DNA from: Flagellimonas chongwuensis
GTDB lineage: Bacteria > Bacteroidota > Bacteroidia > Flavobacteriales > Flavobacteriaceae
Assembly: GCF_013376415.1 (NCBI RefSeq)
Contig: NZ_WYET01000009.1
Location: forward strand, 1-64,000
Direction of reading: 5' to 3'
Length of the DNA stretch: 64,000 nt
Part shown: positions 8,342 through 18,963 of the stretch, one piece after another
Layout of the letters: the number at the start of each line of letters is the position of its first letter
Numbering within the stretch: the first letter of the stretch is position 1
Notes under the pieces: model-generated
Seen by the model: the letters and a program-made list of their open reading frames with translations, nothing else
What the model was told of the DNA's origin: nothing
Database searches by the model: none
Made by a program: the position numbers and the translations under genes

Positions 8342-10959
8342 GAGGATGCTTTCTTCTTTTTACCGAGTAGCCTTTTGATTTCGTTCAACTTCATCAAAGC
8401 TTCCACAGGTGTAAGCGTATCAATGTCCAAGTGTAAAATTTCCTCCTTGATCTCTTCCAGTAAGGGGTCGTCCAAATTGAAAAAACTTAACTGCATTTCG
8501 TTTTGGGAGGCCTGTAATTTATCGCTCACCTCTTCACTTGAGTGGGATTTTTCCAGTTTTTTCAGAATTTTGTTCGCTTTTTGAATTACCTGTTGCGGCA
8601 TTCCGGCCATTTTGGCCACATGGATTCCAAAACTGTGCTCGCTGCCACCGGGAACCAATTTCCGCAAGAAAAGCACATTATCTTCCAGTTCTTTTATGGA
8701 AACGTTGAAGTTTTTAATGCGCGTGAACGTATTGGTCATGTCGTTGAGCTCGTGGTAGTGTGTGGCAAACAATGTCTTTGCCTTGGCCGGGTGCTCATGT
8801 AAATATTCGGAAATGGCCCAAGCAATTGAAATTCCATCATAAGTGCTTGTGCCACGGCCAATTTCATCAAGTAACACCAAACTGCGTTCCGAAAGATTGT
8901 TCAAAATGGAAGCTGTCTCGTTCATCTCCACCATAAAGGTCGATTCGCCCATCGAAATGTTGTCGCTGGCTCCGACCCGAGTAAATATTTTATCCACCAC
9001 ACCCAAATGGGCCTCTGTGGCAGGGACAAAACTTCCCATTTGCGCCAACAGAACAATCAATGCTGTTTGTCGTAAAAGGGCCGACTTACCACTCATGTTG
9101 GGTCCCGTAATCATAATGATCTGTTGCTCCTCACGGTTAAGGCAAACATCATTGGTTACATATGTATCACCAATAGGCAGTTGTTTTTCGATAACGGGGT
9201 GACGCCCTTCTTTAATGTCGACGTCCGTTGAGTTATTCATTACGGGCTCAACGTAATTGTTCTCCTTCGCCAATTGCGCAAATCCACAAAGACAGTCCAA
9301 TTGTGCAATTAAGTGCGCATTGAGCTGTACGGGAGAAATATATTCCTGCATCCAGACGAGCAATTGCTCAAACAGCTGTTGCTCCAATTGAAAAATGCGT
9401 TCCTCGGCACCCAAAATCTTGGATTCATATTCTTTTAATTCCTCCGTGATGTAGCGTTCGGCATTCACCAAGGTCTGTTTGCGTATCCAAGTTTCGGGAA
9501 CTTTATCCTTGTGTGTATTGCGGACCTCGATATAGTATCCAAACACGTTGTTGGACGCGATTTTTAATGAGTTAATGCCGGTTTCCTTGGTTTCGCGTTC
9601 CAGCATCTTGTCCAAATAATCCTTGCCGGAAAATGCCAATCCTCGGAGCTCATCCAGTTCCTCGGAATAGCCCTCGGCAATGGTGTTGCCTTTGGCAATG
9701 TTCACGGGAGCTTCCTCATTGAGGACTTCTTTGATTTTGGAGCGGAGCGAATCACAATCGTTCAAGCGCTCGCCAATATTTTTTAGGGAATCATTGGAGC
9801 TGTTTTGGGCCAACTTTTTGATAGGAACAACGGCCTCCAAAGAGTTTTTAAGTTGAACTACTTCTTTGGGGTTGATTTTACCCGTGGCCAATTTGGAAAT
9901 CAATCGTTCCAAATCCCCCATCTGTTTGATATGTCCCTGAATTTTGTTCAGTTGTGCGTCCTCATCTTTTAAATAAGAGACAACCTGATGCCTTTGTTGG
10001 ATTTTTTCCACATTTTTCAGGGGAAGTGCCAGCCATCTCTTCAGTAACCGTCCGCCCATCGGGGAAATGGTCTTATCGATGATGTCCAACAAGGTTACCG
10101 CATTCTGGTGCGAGGAATGATAAAGCTCCAGGTTTCTGATGGTAAAACGGTCCATCCAAACATATTCCTCCTCGGCAATGCGCTGTATTTTATTGATGTG
10201 CTGCAATCGGCTGTGCTGTGTTTCGGACAGATAGTGCAGAACAGCACCCGAAGCAATTATGCCGTGGTTGAGATGGTCTATGCCGAATCCTTTCAGGGTT
10301 TTTGTCCCAAAATGATTGTTCATGCTCTCTTGGGCATAGTCTTCCTGAAAAATCCAATCCTCCAAAAAGAAACTATGGAATTGGTTGCCGAAGCATTCCA
10401 CAAAATCTTTTCTATGGCTTTTAGATACCAGGACCTCGTTTGGCGAAAAATTCTGGAGCAACTTGTCCACTTGTTCCACCGAACCTTCGGAGGTCAAGTA
10501 TTCTCCGGTAGAGATATCCAAAAATGAGACCCCTAATTTGTTGCGTCCAAAATGTACGGCACATAAAAAGTTGTTGCTCTTGGCGGAAAGAATATCATCG
10601 TTTAGGGCTACCCCGGGAGTTACCAGCTCGGTGACCCCACGTTTTACAATGCTTTTGGTCTGTTTGGGGTCTTCCAACTGGTCGCAAATGGCAACACGTT
10701 GTCCTGCCTTTACCAATTTGGGCAAATAGGTGTTGAGCGAATGGTGCGGAAAGCCTGCCAACTCCGTCTTGTCGCCCCCGTTGTTCCTATGGGTAAGGAT
10801 GATGCCCAATATTTTGGCGGCCTTTACCGCATCTTCACCAAAGGTCTCGTAAAAGTCCCCTACGCGAAAGAGTAACAATGCATCAGGGTGTTTTACCTTA
10901 ATGGCATTGTATTGTTGCATCAATGGAGTTACTTTCTTAATCTTTTTCTTGGCTGCCAA
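8338..10959 (-). CDS. mutS: DNA mismatch repair protein MutS
   Basis: An 873-residue MutS1. It binds mismatches and small loops and starts mismatch repair. The mismatch-reading Phe-x-Glu motif is in the N-terminal domain ([11 protein letters not shown]). The ATPase end has Walker [13 protein letters not shown], where most MutS have GGKST, and Walker [17 protein letters not shown]. The clamp/lever core lies between. The start appears to be the TTG at 10959 ([17 protein letters not shown]), since the conserved N-terminus begins right there and the next in-frame ATG would cut into it. Single gene, convergent with the receptor gene and divergent from the SpoU methyltransferase. Confidence 0.97.
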   Translation of the reverse strand: MAAKKKIKKVTPLMQQYNAIKVKHPDALLLFRVGDFYETFGEDAVKAAKILGIILTHRNNGGDKTELAGFPHHSLNTYLPKLVKAGQRVAICDQLEDPKQTKSIVKRGVTELVTPGVALNDDILSAKSNNFLCAVHFGRNKLGVSFLDISTGEYLTSEGSVEQVDKLLQNFSPNEVLVSKSHRKDFVECFGNQFHSFFLEDWIFQEDYAQESMNNHFGTKTLKGFGIDHLNHGIIASGAVLHYLSETQHSRLQHINKIQRIAEEEYVWMDRFTIRNLELYHSSHQNAVTLLDIIDKTISPMGGRLLKRWLALPLKNVEKIQQRHQVVSYLKDEDAQLNKIQGHIKQMGDLERLISKLATGKINPKEVVQLKNSLEAVVPIKKLAQNSSNDSLKNIGERLNDCDSLRSKIKEVLNEEAPVNIAKGNTIAEGYSEELDELRGLAFSGKDYLDKMLERETKETGINSLKIASNNVFGYYIEVRNTHKDKVPETWIRKQTLVNAERYITEELKEYESKILGAEERIFQLEQQLFEQLLVWMQEYISPVQLNAHLIAQLDCLCGFAQLAKENNYVEPVMNNSTDVDIKEGRHPVIEKQLPIGDTYVTNDVCLNREEQQIIMITGPNMSGKSALLRQTALIVLLAQMGSFVPATEAHLGVVDKIFTRVGASDNISMGESTFMVEMNETASILNNLSERSLVLLDEIGRGTSTYDGISIAWAISEYLHEHPAKAKTLFATHYHELNDMTNTFTRIKNFNVSIKELEDNVLFLRKLVPGGSEHSFGIHVAKMAGMPQQVIQKANKILKKLEKSHSSEEVSDKLQASQNEMQLSFFNLDDPLLEEIKEEILHLDIDTLTPVEALMKLNEIKRLLGKKKKASS

Positions 10960-11067
10960 AGCGATTTAATTCTTTTATTTTTGCCCAAAATTGGGATGGA
11001 AACGAATATATCGCTTTCATCATCCATCAGGAATTTTTGTTGATATTTTTACCTCAATGTTTAAAAA

Positions 11068-11607
11068 ATGAGCCGAAAATTGGAAAATAGCGAGCTGGAA
11101 CGGTTGGATGTGACCGGCTTTAAGGAGGCTGAGAAAACTCCTATCATCATCATTTTGGACAATATCCGTAGTTTGAACAATATAGGTTCCGTGTTCCGGA
11201 CCGCGGATGCTTTTTTGGTTCAAAAAATATACCTCTGTGGAATCACTGCGACCCCGCCCCACAAGGACATTCGTAAAACAGCTTTGGGCGCCACCGAGAG
11301 TGTGGATTGGGAATATAGAAAGGATACCTTGGAGTTGGTCGAGGGGTTAAAGTCGGAAGGAGTGGAAATAGTGTCCGTTGAACAGGCAGAAAATGCGGTG
11401 ATGTTAAACGATTATCAAGTGGATTCGGAAAAAACCGTTGCCCTAGTTTTTGGAAACGAGGTCAAAGGAGTTTCACAGGAAGTGGTTTCGGCCAGTTCTA
11501 CCATTTTGGAGATTCCACAGTTTGGGACCAAGCATTCCTTGAATATATCCGTAAGTGCTGGTGTAGTGGTCTGGGATATTTGGTGTAAACAAAATGCTCA
11601 AAAATAA
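11068..11607 (+). CDS. SpoU/TrmH family RNA 2'-O-ribose methyltransferase
   Basis: A 179-residue SPOUT methyltransferase that would use SAM to methylate a ribose in tRNA or rRNA. All three family motifs are visible: motif 1 LDNIRSLNNIGSVFRTADAF, motif 2 LVFGNEVKGVS, and motif 3 IPQFGTKHSLNISVSAGVV. It is short, with no N-terminal RNA-binding extension, which resembles TrmH-like tRNA enzymes more than RlmB. The exact target base cannot be deduced. Single gene, divergent from mutS. Confidence 0.9.
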   Translation: MSRKLENSELERLDVTGFKEAEKTPIIIILDNIRSLNNIGSVFRTADAFLVQKIYLCGITATPPHKDIRKTALGATESVDWEYRKDTLELVEGLKSEGVEIVSVEQAENAVMLNDYQVDSEKTVALVFGNEVKGVSQEVVSASSTILEIPQFGTKHSLNISVSAGVVVWDIWCKQNAQK

Positions 11608-11630
11608 AAATGGCCCTGAAAAACAGGGCC
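11600..11630 (-). terminator. Terminator downstream of the folK-dNK fusion gene
   Basis: On the minus strand GGCCCTG TTTTT CAGGGCC is followed by ATTTTTATTTTT. This suits the folK-dNK transcript arriving from the right. It overlaps the end of the convergent methyltransferase gene. Confidence 0.65.
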
Positions 11631-11722
11631 GTATATAAAGTCTGAGTTAGTTAGTTTCTCTTTTAGAGGATGCTAATAAAATAAAACCATTCGTTATATC
11701 CAAACATTTTCCAAAAATTCTC

Positions 11723-12865
11723 TTAAATGTTTAACAAAAGTATGTTGTCTTCCAGCTTTTGTAGAATGAATTCATAATCCTCTGGATTGTTTACGAAATC
11801 CAGTTCGCCCATATCCAATATAATGCTGTTTTGACTGGGGTTACTTTTGATGAAATCCAGATAACCACGGTTGATTTTTTCCAGATAAACAGGGTCTATA
11901 TTCTGTTCATAGTCTCGCCCACGTTTTTTGATATTGGCAAGCAACCGTTCGGTATTTTGATACAGATAGAGATAGATTTCGGGTTTCCTTACTTCTTTGT
12001 ACATAAAATTAAAGACCTTTCGGTATAGATTGTACTCCTCATTCTGCAAGGTAACCTTGGCAAAAATCAATGATTTAAAGATGTCGTAATCGCTCACCAT
12101 AAAATTCTTGAAGAGATCAAACTGCGAAGTGTCATCCATAAACTGTTGGTATCTATCCGCCAGAAAGGACATTTCTAAAGGAAATGCATAGCGTGCTTGA
12201 TCTTCATAAAATTTGGGGAGAAAGGGGTTGTCCGCAAAGCGTTCCAGCACCAATTTGGCATTAAAGTCATTGGAAATCATTTTAGAGAGTGTAGTTTTCC
12301 CTGCTCCGATGTTCCCTTCAATGGCAATAAGCTGCAACTGGGAAAACAATCCCGACCTGTCTTTAAAGAGTTTGTACTTGGTTTTTGTGAGCTTGCTCTT
12401 ATCTCTGCACTCCTGCAAAAGATTGCGCGTATCCTTGTAAAGCACAGGATGATAAAACTGCGGAGCAATATCGCTCAAGGGTTTTAAAACAAAGTTCCGA
12501 TGCTGCATCTGAGGATGGGGGACAACTAGGTCGTCGGAGTTTATGGCTTCCGTGCCATAATATATAATGTCAATATCCAACGTTCTGGAGCTATGTCCCG
12601 ATGCAGACCTAACTCTTCCGAAATCTTTTTCGATTTGCAAAAGAGCTTCAAGCAGTTCCTTGGGATTTAACGGGGTTAATAGGGAAAGGGCGATGTTTAG
12701 GAAATCATCCCCTTCAAATCCCATGGCCGGGTTTTCATAGACCGAAGAAATATCCAAGATTTTTCCCGCTTTCTCCTGAATACGGAAAATAGCTTTTTGG
12801 AGGTTCGCATAGCGATTTCCCAAATTACTGCCCAATGATAGATAAACCTTTTGTTTTATGACCAT
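11723..12865 (-). CDS. folK: FolK-deoxynucleoside kinase fusion protein
   Basis: A 380-residue two-domain protein. Residues 1 to about 155 are 6-hydroxymethyl-7,8-dihydropterin pyrophosphokinase (folate synthesis), with VYLSLGSNLGNR at the start and the signature RTLDIDI at 94-100, followed by VPHPQMQHRNFVLKPL. From about residue 175 there is a complete deoxynucleoside kinase with the P-loop GNIGAGKTT (184-192), an ERF motif, and the lid arginines near KKRGRDYEQNID. The two halves join folate synthesis and deoxynucleoside salvage in one polypeptide. A separate paralogue of the kinase half lies at 59396. Divergent from sppA. Confidence 0.93.
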   Translation of the reverse strand: MVIKQKVYLSLGSNLGNRYANLQKAIFRIQEKAGKILDISSVYENPAMGFEGDDFLNIALSLLTPLNPKELLEALLQIEKDFGRVRSASGHSSRTLDIDIIYYGTEAINSDDLVVPHPQMQHRNFVLKPLSDIAPQFYHPVLYKDTRNLLQECRDKSKLTKTKYKLFKDRSGLFSQLQLIAIEGNIGAGKTTLSKMISNDFNAKLVLERFADNPFLPKFYEDQARYAFPLEMSFLADRYQQFMDDTSQFDLFKNFMVSDYDIFKSLIFAKVTLQNEEYNLYRKVFNFMYKEVRKPEIYLYLYQNTERLLANIKKRGRDYEQNIDPVYLEKINRGYLDFIKSNPSQNSIILDMGELDFVNNPEDYEFILQKLEDNILLLNI

Positions 12866-12934
12866 AATCGAAGAAACAAAGTAAACAAAACAATACTACA
12901 TTGGTTATATTTGATGCGTATTAAATTTGACTGA

Positions 12935-14695
12935 ATGAAGTTTTTAAGAAACCTGTTGGCCTCGATATTAGGGAGCTTGGTGGCATTTATGATCATTGTT
13001 GGGATGTTCTTCATATTTATTGCCCTTGTTGGGAGTATGGATGATGGTGTAGTGGTGAAAAGGAATAGTGTGTTGGAGCTCAGTTTTGTAGCTCCTGTTT
13101 TGGACTATACGGGTAAGGACGATAACGACCCTTTTGCTGCACTATGGGTGGAAGAACTCGGTTTGGACGAGATTCTACATTCCATAGCGGTAGCCAAGAA
13201 TGATGATAATATTGAAGGAATAAGCCTGACCACCGGGTTTTTGCAGGCAGGAATATCCCAGGCCCGGGAAATACGCAAGGCCCTGATCGATTTTAAATCG
13301 AGCGGAAAATTTGTAATGGCACACTCCGATGTGTATGCTCAACGCGATTATTACCTTGCCAGCGCAGCCGATGAGGTTTACATTAACCCCGTAGGTGTTC
13401 TTGACTTTAAGGGATTGGCTACCGAAGTGCTTTTTTACAAGGGACTTCAGGAGAAAACCGGCATCAAAATGGAGGTCATCCGTCATGGAAAGTACAAAAG
13501 TGCGGTAGAGCCTTTTCTTTCCGATACCATGAGCGATGAAAACCGTACCCAGATAAAGGAATTGATTACATCGATTTGGAGTGTTATTGTGGATGATATT
13601 TCTGAATCCAGAAATATTACTCCCCAAAACCTGAATATTATTGCGGATACTCTTGGTGGAAGAACCCCCGAATATGCGGTTGCTTCAGGTTTGTTGGACG
13701 GAGCGTTACATTATGATCAATACGAAGACCTTCTCAAGGAAAAAATCGGAGTGGCCGAAGACGAAGAATTGAACTATGTTGGCCTTATGGACTATATGCG
13801 AAAGGCTAAGCTTAAAAAAATCAATAAAGGTTCCGATGATATTGCTGTAATCTATGCACAGGGCGAAATCTTGATTGGCGAAGGGGGAAAGAATTACATC
13901 GGTGAAAAACTGATAGTGGATGCGCTGCATAAGGCGATAGATAACAAAAATGTAAAAGCTATTGTACTTCGAGTGGACTCTCCGGGCGGAAGCGCACTGG
14001 TCTCGGATATTATTTGGAGGGAAATGCAATTGGCAAAAAAAGAAAAGCCATTAGTAGTTTCCTTTGGAAATGTAGCTGCATCAGGGGGTTACTATATTGG
14101 TGTGGGCGGTGATATGATTTTTGCAGAACCTACCACCATAACAGGTTCTATCGGAGTTTTTGGTACAATTCCCAACGTGCACGAATTGGCGGAGAATATG
14201 GGGGTGAACGCAGAACAGGTCGGAACCAACGAAAACTCGGTGGACTATTCCTTTTTTGAGCCGATGACCGATACTTTCCGCAATGTAATGCAAGAAAGCA
14301 TCGAAGAAACTTACGATACATTTCTGGATCGCGTATCCAAAGGCCGAAACATGTCGGTTGAACGGGTCAATGAAATTGCCCAGGGCAGGGTCTGGAGCGG
14401 GGTCGATGCACATGCACTTGGTTTGGTGGATGAGCTTGGCAACTTGGAAGATGCTATAATAGCTGCAGCCGATATGGCGGGATTGGAAGAGTATGGTGTT
14501 AAAAAATACCCGCGTTACAAATCCGGTTTTGAACAATTTATGGAGAATTATGGCTCAGTAAAGACTAAAATTGGCGAATCCATCATTCAAGAGGAAATAG
14601 GCACTGAAGCTTACAAAATTTTAAAAGAGTTCAATCAGTTCACCAAACAAGAAGGGATCCAGGCAAAGATGCCTTTCAGTTTGAACATTAAGTAA
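12935..14695 (+). CDS. sppA: Signal peptide peptidase SppA, long (67K) type
   Basis: A 586-residue membrane serine protease that degrades leftover signal peptides. One N-terminal membrane anchor (about 7-33) is followed by two tandem S49 domains, the long architecture also seen in E. coli. The catalytic Lys is in the first repeat (GKYKSAVEPF, Lys188 by comparison with the family). The nucleophile Ser383 is in the second (GNVAASGGYYIG). SPGGSALVSD precedes it. The queuosine-precursor transporter gene begins 20 bp downstream, and the asmA-like gene follows, so the three probably form one transcription unit. Confidence 0.95.
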   Translation: MKFLRNLLASILGSLVAFMIIVGMFFIFIALVGSMDDGVVVKRNSVLELSFVAPVLDYTGKDDNDPFAALWVEELGLDEILHSIAVAKNDDNIEGISLTTGFLQAGISQAREIRKALIDFKSSGKFVMAHSDVYAQRDYYLASAADEVYINPVGVLDFKGLATEVLFYKGLQEKTGIKMEVIRHGKYKSAVEPFLSDTMSDENRTQIKELITSIWSVIVDDISESRNITPQNLNIIADTLGGRTPEYAVASGLLDGALHYDQYEDLLKEKIGVAEDEELNYVGLMDYMRKAKLKKINKGSDDIAVIYAQGEILIGEGGKNYIGEKLIVDALHKAIDNKNVKAIVLRVDSPGGSALVSDIIWREMQLAKKEKPLVVSFGNVAASGGYYIGVGGDMIFAEPTTITGSIGVFGTIPNVHELAENMGVNAEQVGTNENSVDYSFFEPMTDTFRNVMQESIEETYDTFLDRVSKGRNMSVERVNEIAQGRVWSGVDAHALGLVDELGNLEDAIIAAADMAGLEEYGVKKYPRYKSGFEQFMENYGSVKTKIGESIIQEEIGTEAYKILKEFNQFTKQEGIQAKMPFSLNIK

Positions 14696-14715
14696 TCAGC
14701 CGTGTTGATCCATAT

Positions 14716-15423
14716 ATGACGCAAAAGGACAAAAAGCAAGCATTTTCTATATATCTGTACCTTGGGGCGCTGTTCATTACCTCATTGGTGGTATCCAACC
14801 TTATATTCCAAAAGTTTTTCTCTTGGAGTCCCTTTGGCGATGTTACGGTATTTGGAGCGCCACTTTTTGAACTTTCCGTGGGGATCTTGCCCTATCCCAT
14901 CACTTTTTTGATTACTGATTTAGTCTCTGAGATTTATGGGCAGAGGAAGGCAAACCAAATAGTTACCGCAGGTATTTTTGCTTCGTTTTTTTCGATGGGC
15001 ATTATTTTGTTGGCCAATTATTCCTCCGCCATCCTTAATTCTCCTGTGGATGACGCAACCTTTACCACCGTATTCGGATTGTCGCCATTGGGCGTATTGG
15101 CATCTATGCTTGCCTACTTGGGCGCGCAGTACATCGATATCACCATCTATCATTTTTGGAAAAGAGTGACCAACGGTAGAATGCTATGGCTCCGGAACAA
15201 CTTTTCCACATTTTCTTCTCAATTCATAGATACCTTTACCGTGGTAGGGCTCTTGTGCATTTTTGGAGTCTTGCCTTGGGACAAATTTTATGGATTGTTG
15301 ATTAGTGGTGTTATTTTTAAAATAATGATTGCCCTCCTCGACACCCCTTTGCTCTATTTTTTCGTATATCTAATGCGAAAAAGATTTAACTTAAAAATAG
15401 GAGAGGAAATTTCTTTGGATTGA
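14716..15423 (+). CDS. Queuosine precursor transporter (YhhQ/VUT family)
   Basis: A 235-residue inner-membrane protein with about six hydrophobic helices. The family pattern is recognisable: SNLIFQKFF, ILPYPITFLITDLVSEIYGQRKANQIV, and near the end TFSSQFIDTFTVVGLL. In this family the protein imports queuine or preQ0/preQ1 for tRNA modification; this is family knowledge and has not been shown here. It lies between sppA (20-bp gap) and the asmA-like gene (35-bp gap), all on the plus strand. Confidence 0.88.
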   Translation: MTQKDKKQAFSIYLYLGALFITSLVVSNLIFQKFFSWSPFGDVTVFGAPLFELSVGILPYPITFLITDLVSEIYGQRKANQIVTAGIFASFFSMGIILLANYSSAILNSPVDDATFTTVFGLSPLGVLASMLAYLGAQYIDITIYHFWKRVTNGRMLWLRNNFSTFSSQFIDTFTVVGLLCIFGVLPWDKFYGLLISGVIFKIMIALLDTPLLYFFVYLMRKRFNLKIGEEISLD

Positions 15424-15458
15424 TGCTTCTCCTTTAATTTGTTGTAAAACACCGAAGT

Positions 15459-18164
15459 ATGAAGAAAAAAGTCCTAAAGATTACTGGAATAACCCTACTT
15501 ATCCTACTCGCGATCATTATTGCGGTCCCATTATTTCTTCAAGGTAAAATTGAAGAGATCATCAAAACAAAAGTCAACAACAGCTTCAATGCCACCTTGG
15601 ATTTTGAGGATGCCGATTTGAGCCTTCTCAAAAGCTTTCCTTACGCCAATGTTGGATTAACCAATCTGTCGTTGGTGAACAAAGCCCCTTTTGAAGGCGA
15701 CACCTTATTTGCGTCTTCCGAAATCGAACTTTCCATGTCCATAAAGGAACTGTTCAAGTCGGCAGATGAGCCAATCGTGATCAAGACCTTAAATATTGAC
15801 GGAGCCAAATTGCACATCAAAGCGGACGAGGAAGGCAATGCCAATTACGATATAGCCAAAGAGTCCGAACCATCCGCTACCGCATCACCCGAGGAATCAA
15901 ACAGCAATTTTACATTGAACATGGATTCGTATGCCATTACCAATTCCGAAATTATTTATGAGGATTTGGCAAGTGGTATGTTGCTGGACATTACTGAAAT
16001 GAACCACTCTGGAACCGGAGATCTTTCCTTAGAAAAATGGGAATTGAAAACAATGACGGATGCCTTGGTAACCTTCGAAATGGACAGTACCCAATACTTG
16101 AACAAAAATAAAATCAATCTGGATGCCCTGATCGGTATCGACCTGAGCGAGAACAAATACACTTTTTTGGAGAACAAGGCGCTCGTGAACCAATTGCCAT
16201 TGGTTTTTGACGGTTTCGTGAAGGTGAACGAGGACAATCAGGAGGTGGACATTACATTTAAAACACCATCTTCGGATTTTAAAAACTTTTTGGCGGTAAT
16301 TCCCGAGGCCTATGCGGCCAATATTGAAAATGTACAGACCACAGGTAATTTTGAAGTGAACGGTGAGTTTAAAGGCGTGGTGGATGATGAGCATATTCCA
16401 ACCTTTAAGATAGCCATCAACTCGGAAAATGCATCATTCAAATATCCAGATTTGCCTAAATCGGTGCGCAATGTGTACATCGATACGGAGATCAATAACG
16501 AGACTGGAATCGCCGAGGATACCTATGTCAATATCAATCGACTTTCTTTTCTGATAGATGAGGATAAGTTCAATTTGAATGCACAGATTAGGGAGTTAAT
16601 GGGCAATACCAAAGTAAATGCCCATATGGACGGAAGAATCAATTTGGCCAATATTTCACAGGCCTATCCCGTACCCAACGATTTTAACCTTAAAGGAATT
16701 TTGAATGCAGATGTTACCACTGCCTTCGATATGGCTTCTTTGGAGAAAAAGCAATATCAGAATACCAAAACAACAGGTAAGGCTTCCTTGACCGGGTTTG
16801 AATATGCTTCTGAGGAACTTAAAAATCCTCTGGCAATTAGCACTGCGGCCGTAACATTTAATCCAAATACGGTGACTTTGGATTCGTTTCAAGGAAAAAC
16901 GGGAAGTACAGATTTTAACGCGAAAGGAACATTGACCAATTTGCTTGGTTTTATGTTCAATGATGAAAACATCGAAGGAAAGTTTACGCTTGACTCCAAC
17001 CAATTTGCCCTGAACGATTTTATGGTAGATGAGGTAGAAGGAAATGAGGGGGGAGGAACAGGTGAAGAAACGAGTTCTACCACTACGGGGGAGGAGCGAA
17101 TCAAGATACCGTCATTTTTGGATTGCACCATTGAGGCATCTGCCAATACGGTGGTTTACGACAACCTTAATCTGAAAAACGTTAAAGGAACCTTGATCAT
17201 CAAGGATGAAACCGCAACGGTACAGAATCTGACTTCCAATTTGTTCGGTGGTACTTTGGGACTGTCCGGCTCCGTATCCACCAAGCAGGAAGCATCGACT
17301 TTCGATATCAATCTTGGTATGGATAATTTCAATATTGGGGAATCGTTTGCAGGATTGGAATTGTTCAAGGTGCTAACACCACTTGCAACGGCGATTCAAG
17401 GAAAACTCAATTCAGATATTAAAATATCGGGTAACCTTAAAGACGATTTTACACCAAATTTGGCCACTATTTCAGGTAATTTGTTGGCGGAATTGTTGAA
17501 TCCAACGGTAGATACCCAAAAAGCACCTTTGGTATCTGCACTGGACAGCAAGCTCAGCTTTTTAAATACAAAAGAAATTAATTTGGATGGCTTAAAGACT
17601 GCATTGACCTTTGATAATGGTACGGTAAAAGTGAAGCCGTTTACCTTAAATTATAAGGACATCGCCATAGATGTGAACGGCAGTCACTCTTTTGACAAGC
17701 AAATGAATTATTCGGCCACCCTGAACGTTCCTGCAAAATATTTGGGCACAGAGGTCACTAAACTGATCTCACAACTGAACGATGATAGTGTGGGTGAAGT
17801 TACAATCCCGGTCACGGCGAATATTGGAGGCAATTTCACCAATCCGTCAGTAAGTACCGACCTTACTTCGGGAGTGAAAACATTGACATCCAAATTGGTG
17901 GAGATGCAAAAGCAGAAGTTGGTCAATCAAGGCAAGGACAAGGTGAAAGATTTGCTGTCCGATGCATTTAAAAAAGATGGGGCCGATACTACCAAAAGCA
18001 AATCTGACGGAGTTAAAGAGGCTATTGGAAACATTCTGGGTGGTAAAAAGGATACTACGGCAACCGATAGTACAAAAGCGAAAAAGCAAGAGGACGTTAA
18101 AGATGCCGCCAAATCCATTTTGGGCGGACTGCTCAAGAAAAAGAAGAAAGATACCATAAACTAA
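15459..18164 (+). CDS. AsmA-like envelope protein
   Basis: A 901-residue protein with an N-terminal membrane anchor (about 6-30: ITGITLLILLAIIIAVPLFL) and a long repetitive beta-rich body typical of the AsmA/TamB group (LKSFPYANVGLTNLSLV near the start, an AsmA-like C-terminal domain from about 560 to 790). Two spacer regions are low in complexity: a Glu/Gly/Thr/Ser stretch around residues 525-545 and a Lys/Asp-rich tail after about 810 with KKKKKD at the end. The family is thought to move lipid between the membranes. Last gene of the sppA-yhhQ-asmA run. Confidence 0.85.
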   Translation: MKKKVLKITGITLLILLAIIIAVPLFLQGKIEEIIKTKVNNSFNATLDFEDADLSLLKSFPYANVGLTNLSLVNKAPFEGDTLFASSEIELSMSIKELFKSADEPIVIKTLNIDGAKLHIKADEEGNANYDIAKESEPSATASPEESNSNFTLNMDSYAITNSEIIYEDLASGMLLDITEMNHSGTGDLSLEKWELKTMTDALVTFEMDSTQYLNKNKINLDALIGIDLSENKYTFLENKALVNQLPLVFDGFVKVNEDNQEVDITFKTPSSDFKNFLAVIPEAYAANIENVQTTGNFEVNGEFKGVVDDEHIPTFKIAINSENASFKYPDLPKSVRNVYIDTEINNETGIAEDTYVNINRLSFLIDEDKFNLNAQIRELMGNTKVNAHMDGRINLANISQAYPVPNDFNLKGILNADVTTAFDMASLEKKQYQNTKTTGKASLTGFEYASEELKNPLAISTAAVTFNPNTVTLDSFQGKTGSTDFNAKGTLTNLLGFMFNDENIEGKFTLDSNQFALNDFMVDEVEGNEGGGTGEETSSTTTGEERIKIPSFLDCTIEASANTVVYDNLNLKNVKGTLIIKDETATVQNLTSNLFGGTLGLSGSVSTKQEASTFDINLGMDNFNIGESFAGLELFKVLTPLATAIQGKLNSDIKISGNLKDDFTPNLATISGNLLAELLNPTVDTQKAPLVSALDSKLSFLNTKEINLDGLKTALTFDNGTVKVKPFTLNYKDIAIDVNGSHSFDKQMNYSATLNVPAKYLGTEVTKLISQLNDDSVGEVTIPVTANIGGNFTNPSVSTDLTSGVKTLTSKLVEMQKQKLVNQGKDKVKDLLSDAFKKDGADTTKSKSDGVKEAIGNILGGKKDTTATDSTKAKKQEDVKDAAKSILGGLLKKKKKDTIN

Positions 18165-18168
18165 GAAT

Positions 18169-18199
18169 AAAAAAGGGCGATCATTGATCGCCCTTTTTT
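18169..18199. terminator. Bidirectional terminator between the asmA-like and DUF6090 genes
   Basis: A perfect 15-bp inverted repeat AAAAAAGGGCGATCA / TGATCGCCCTTTTTT with a 1-base centre. It serves both convergent genes and overlaps the stop of the DUF6090 gene. Confidence 0.9.
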
Positions 18200-18962
18200 A
18201 TTTCTTCAATTCTTTATTGATGTTTTCCAAAATGGTTTCAAGACTTGCCATTAGCGGATTGTAGTGGTCTATTTCGGTGGATTGGCTTGTGATAATGAAT
18301 AACAGGATGTTGTTTTCAAAAGCAACGGATTCCAATGCGCCTAAGTTGCTGACTGGGTTTTTGCTAAGGGGAATGCCTAATTTTTCCGACATGCCCGTAT
18401 GATCCAGCAGTGTGTGGATGCTATAACCTTCATCCCTAAAAACATTTACGGTATTGTTCCGTTCTTCACCTAGCATTTTTTCCTGATTGGTTATATCATC
18501 AATAGTAGATATCCAATTGGTGAGCCGAATTCGTAAGGTGTCATTGGAAATATCCTTTAAACTACCGGAGTTGATCATTTCATTCAGCAACGAGTTGTTC
18601 GGGTTGAAAAAAATATCGTTGGTGAAAGCATCGGAAAGTAAATTTGAAAAAGTTTCTTCTGTAGCTACTGTTCCATCTTCCATCAGCAAAACAATTTTTT
18701 GTGCAGCTTTATAGCTTTTCCGGTTGACTTTGATGAGCTCTTCCAGCTTAATTTTACTGATGTCAAATTCTTCTTTTAAGCCTTTAAGGTAAACCTGCTC
18801 CTTTTCCCGTTTTATGCGATTGTCGTTTGCATTGTCTATGGCCAATGCAATCAAGATGCCGATAACCACCAAAACAATTTCACCGATGGCGTACAGAAGA
18901 TAATTTCCGACCTTTTTTTCGGCAATCAATTGCTTTCTGATTTTTCTGAAAAATTTGAGCAT
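18198..18962 (-). CDS. DUF6090 family membrane protein
   Basis: A 254-residue protein of unknown function. It begins MLKFFRKIRKQLIAEKKVG, the characteristic start of DUF6090 proteins, followed by one membrane helix (LLYAIGEIVLVVIGILIALAID, about 21-42). The rest is a charged, mostly helical domain predicted to be outside the cytoplasm. I use the ATG at 18962 because the family starts there; an earlier in-frame start at 19007 would overlap the permease by 44 bp. With this start the gene follows the permease by a single base, so the two look co-transcribed. Confidence 0.8.
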   Translation of the reverse strand: MLKFFRKIRKQLIAEKKVGNYLLYAIGEIVLVVIGILIALAIDNANDNRIKREKEQVYLKGLKEEFDISKIKLEELIKVNRKSYKAAQKIVLLMEDGTVATEETFSNLLSDAFTNDIFFNPNNSLLNEMINSGSLKDISNDTLRIRLTNWISTIDDITNQEKMLGEERNNTVNVFRDEGYSIHTLLDHTGMSEKLGIPLSKNPVSNLGALESVAFENNILLFIITSQSTEIDHYNPLMASLETILENINKELKK

Positions 18963-18963
18963 G

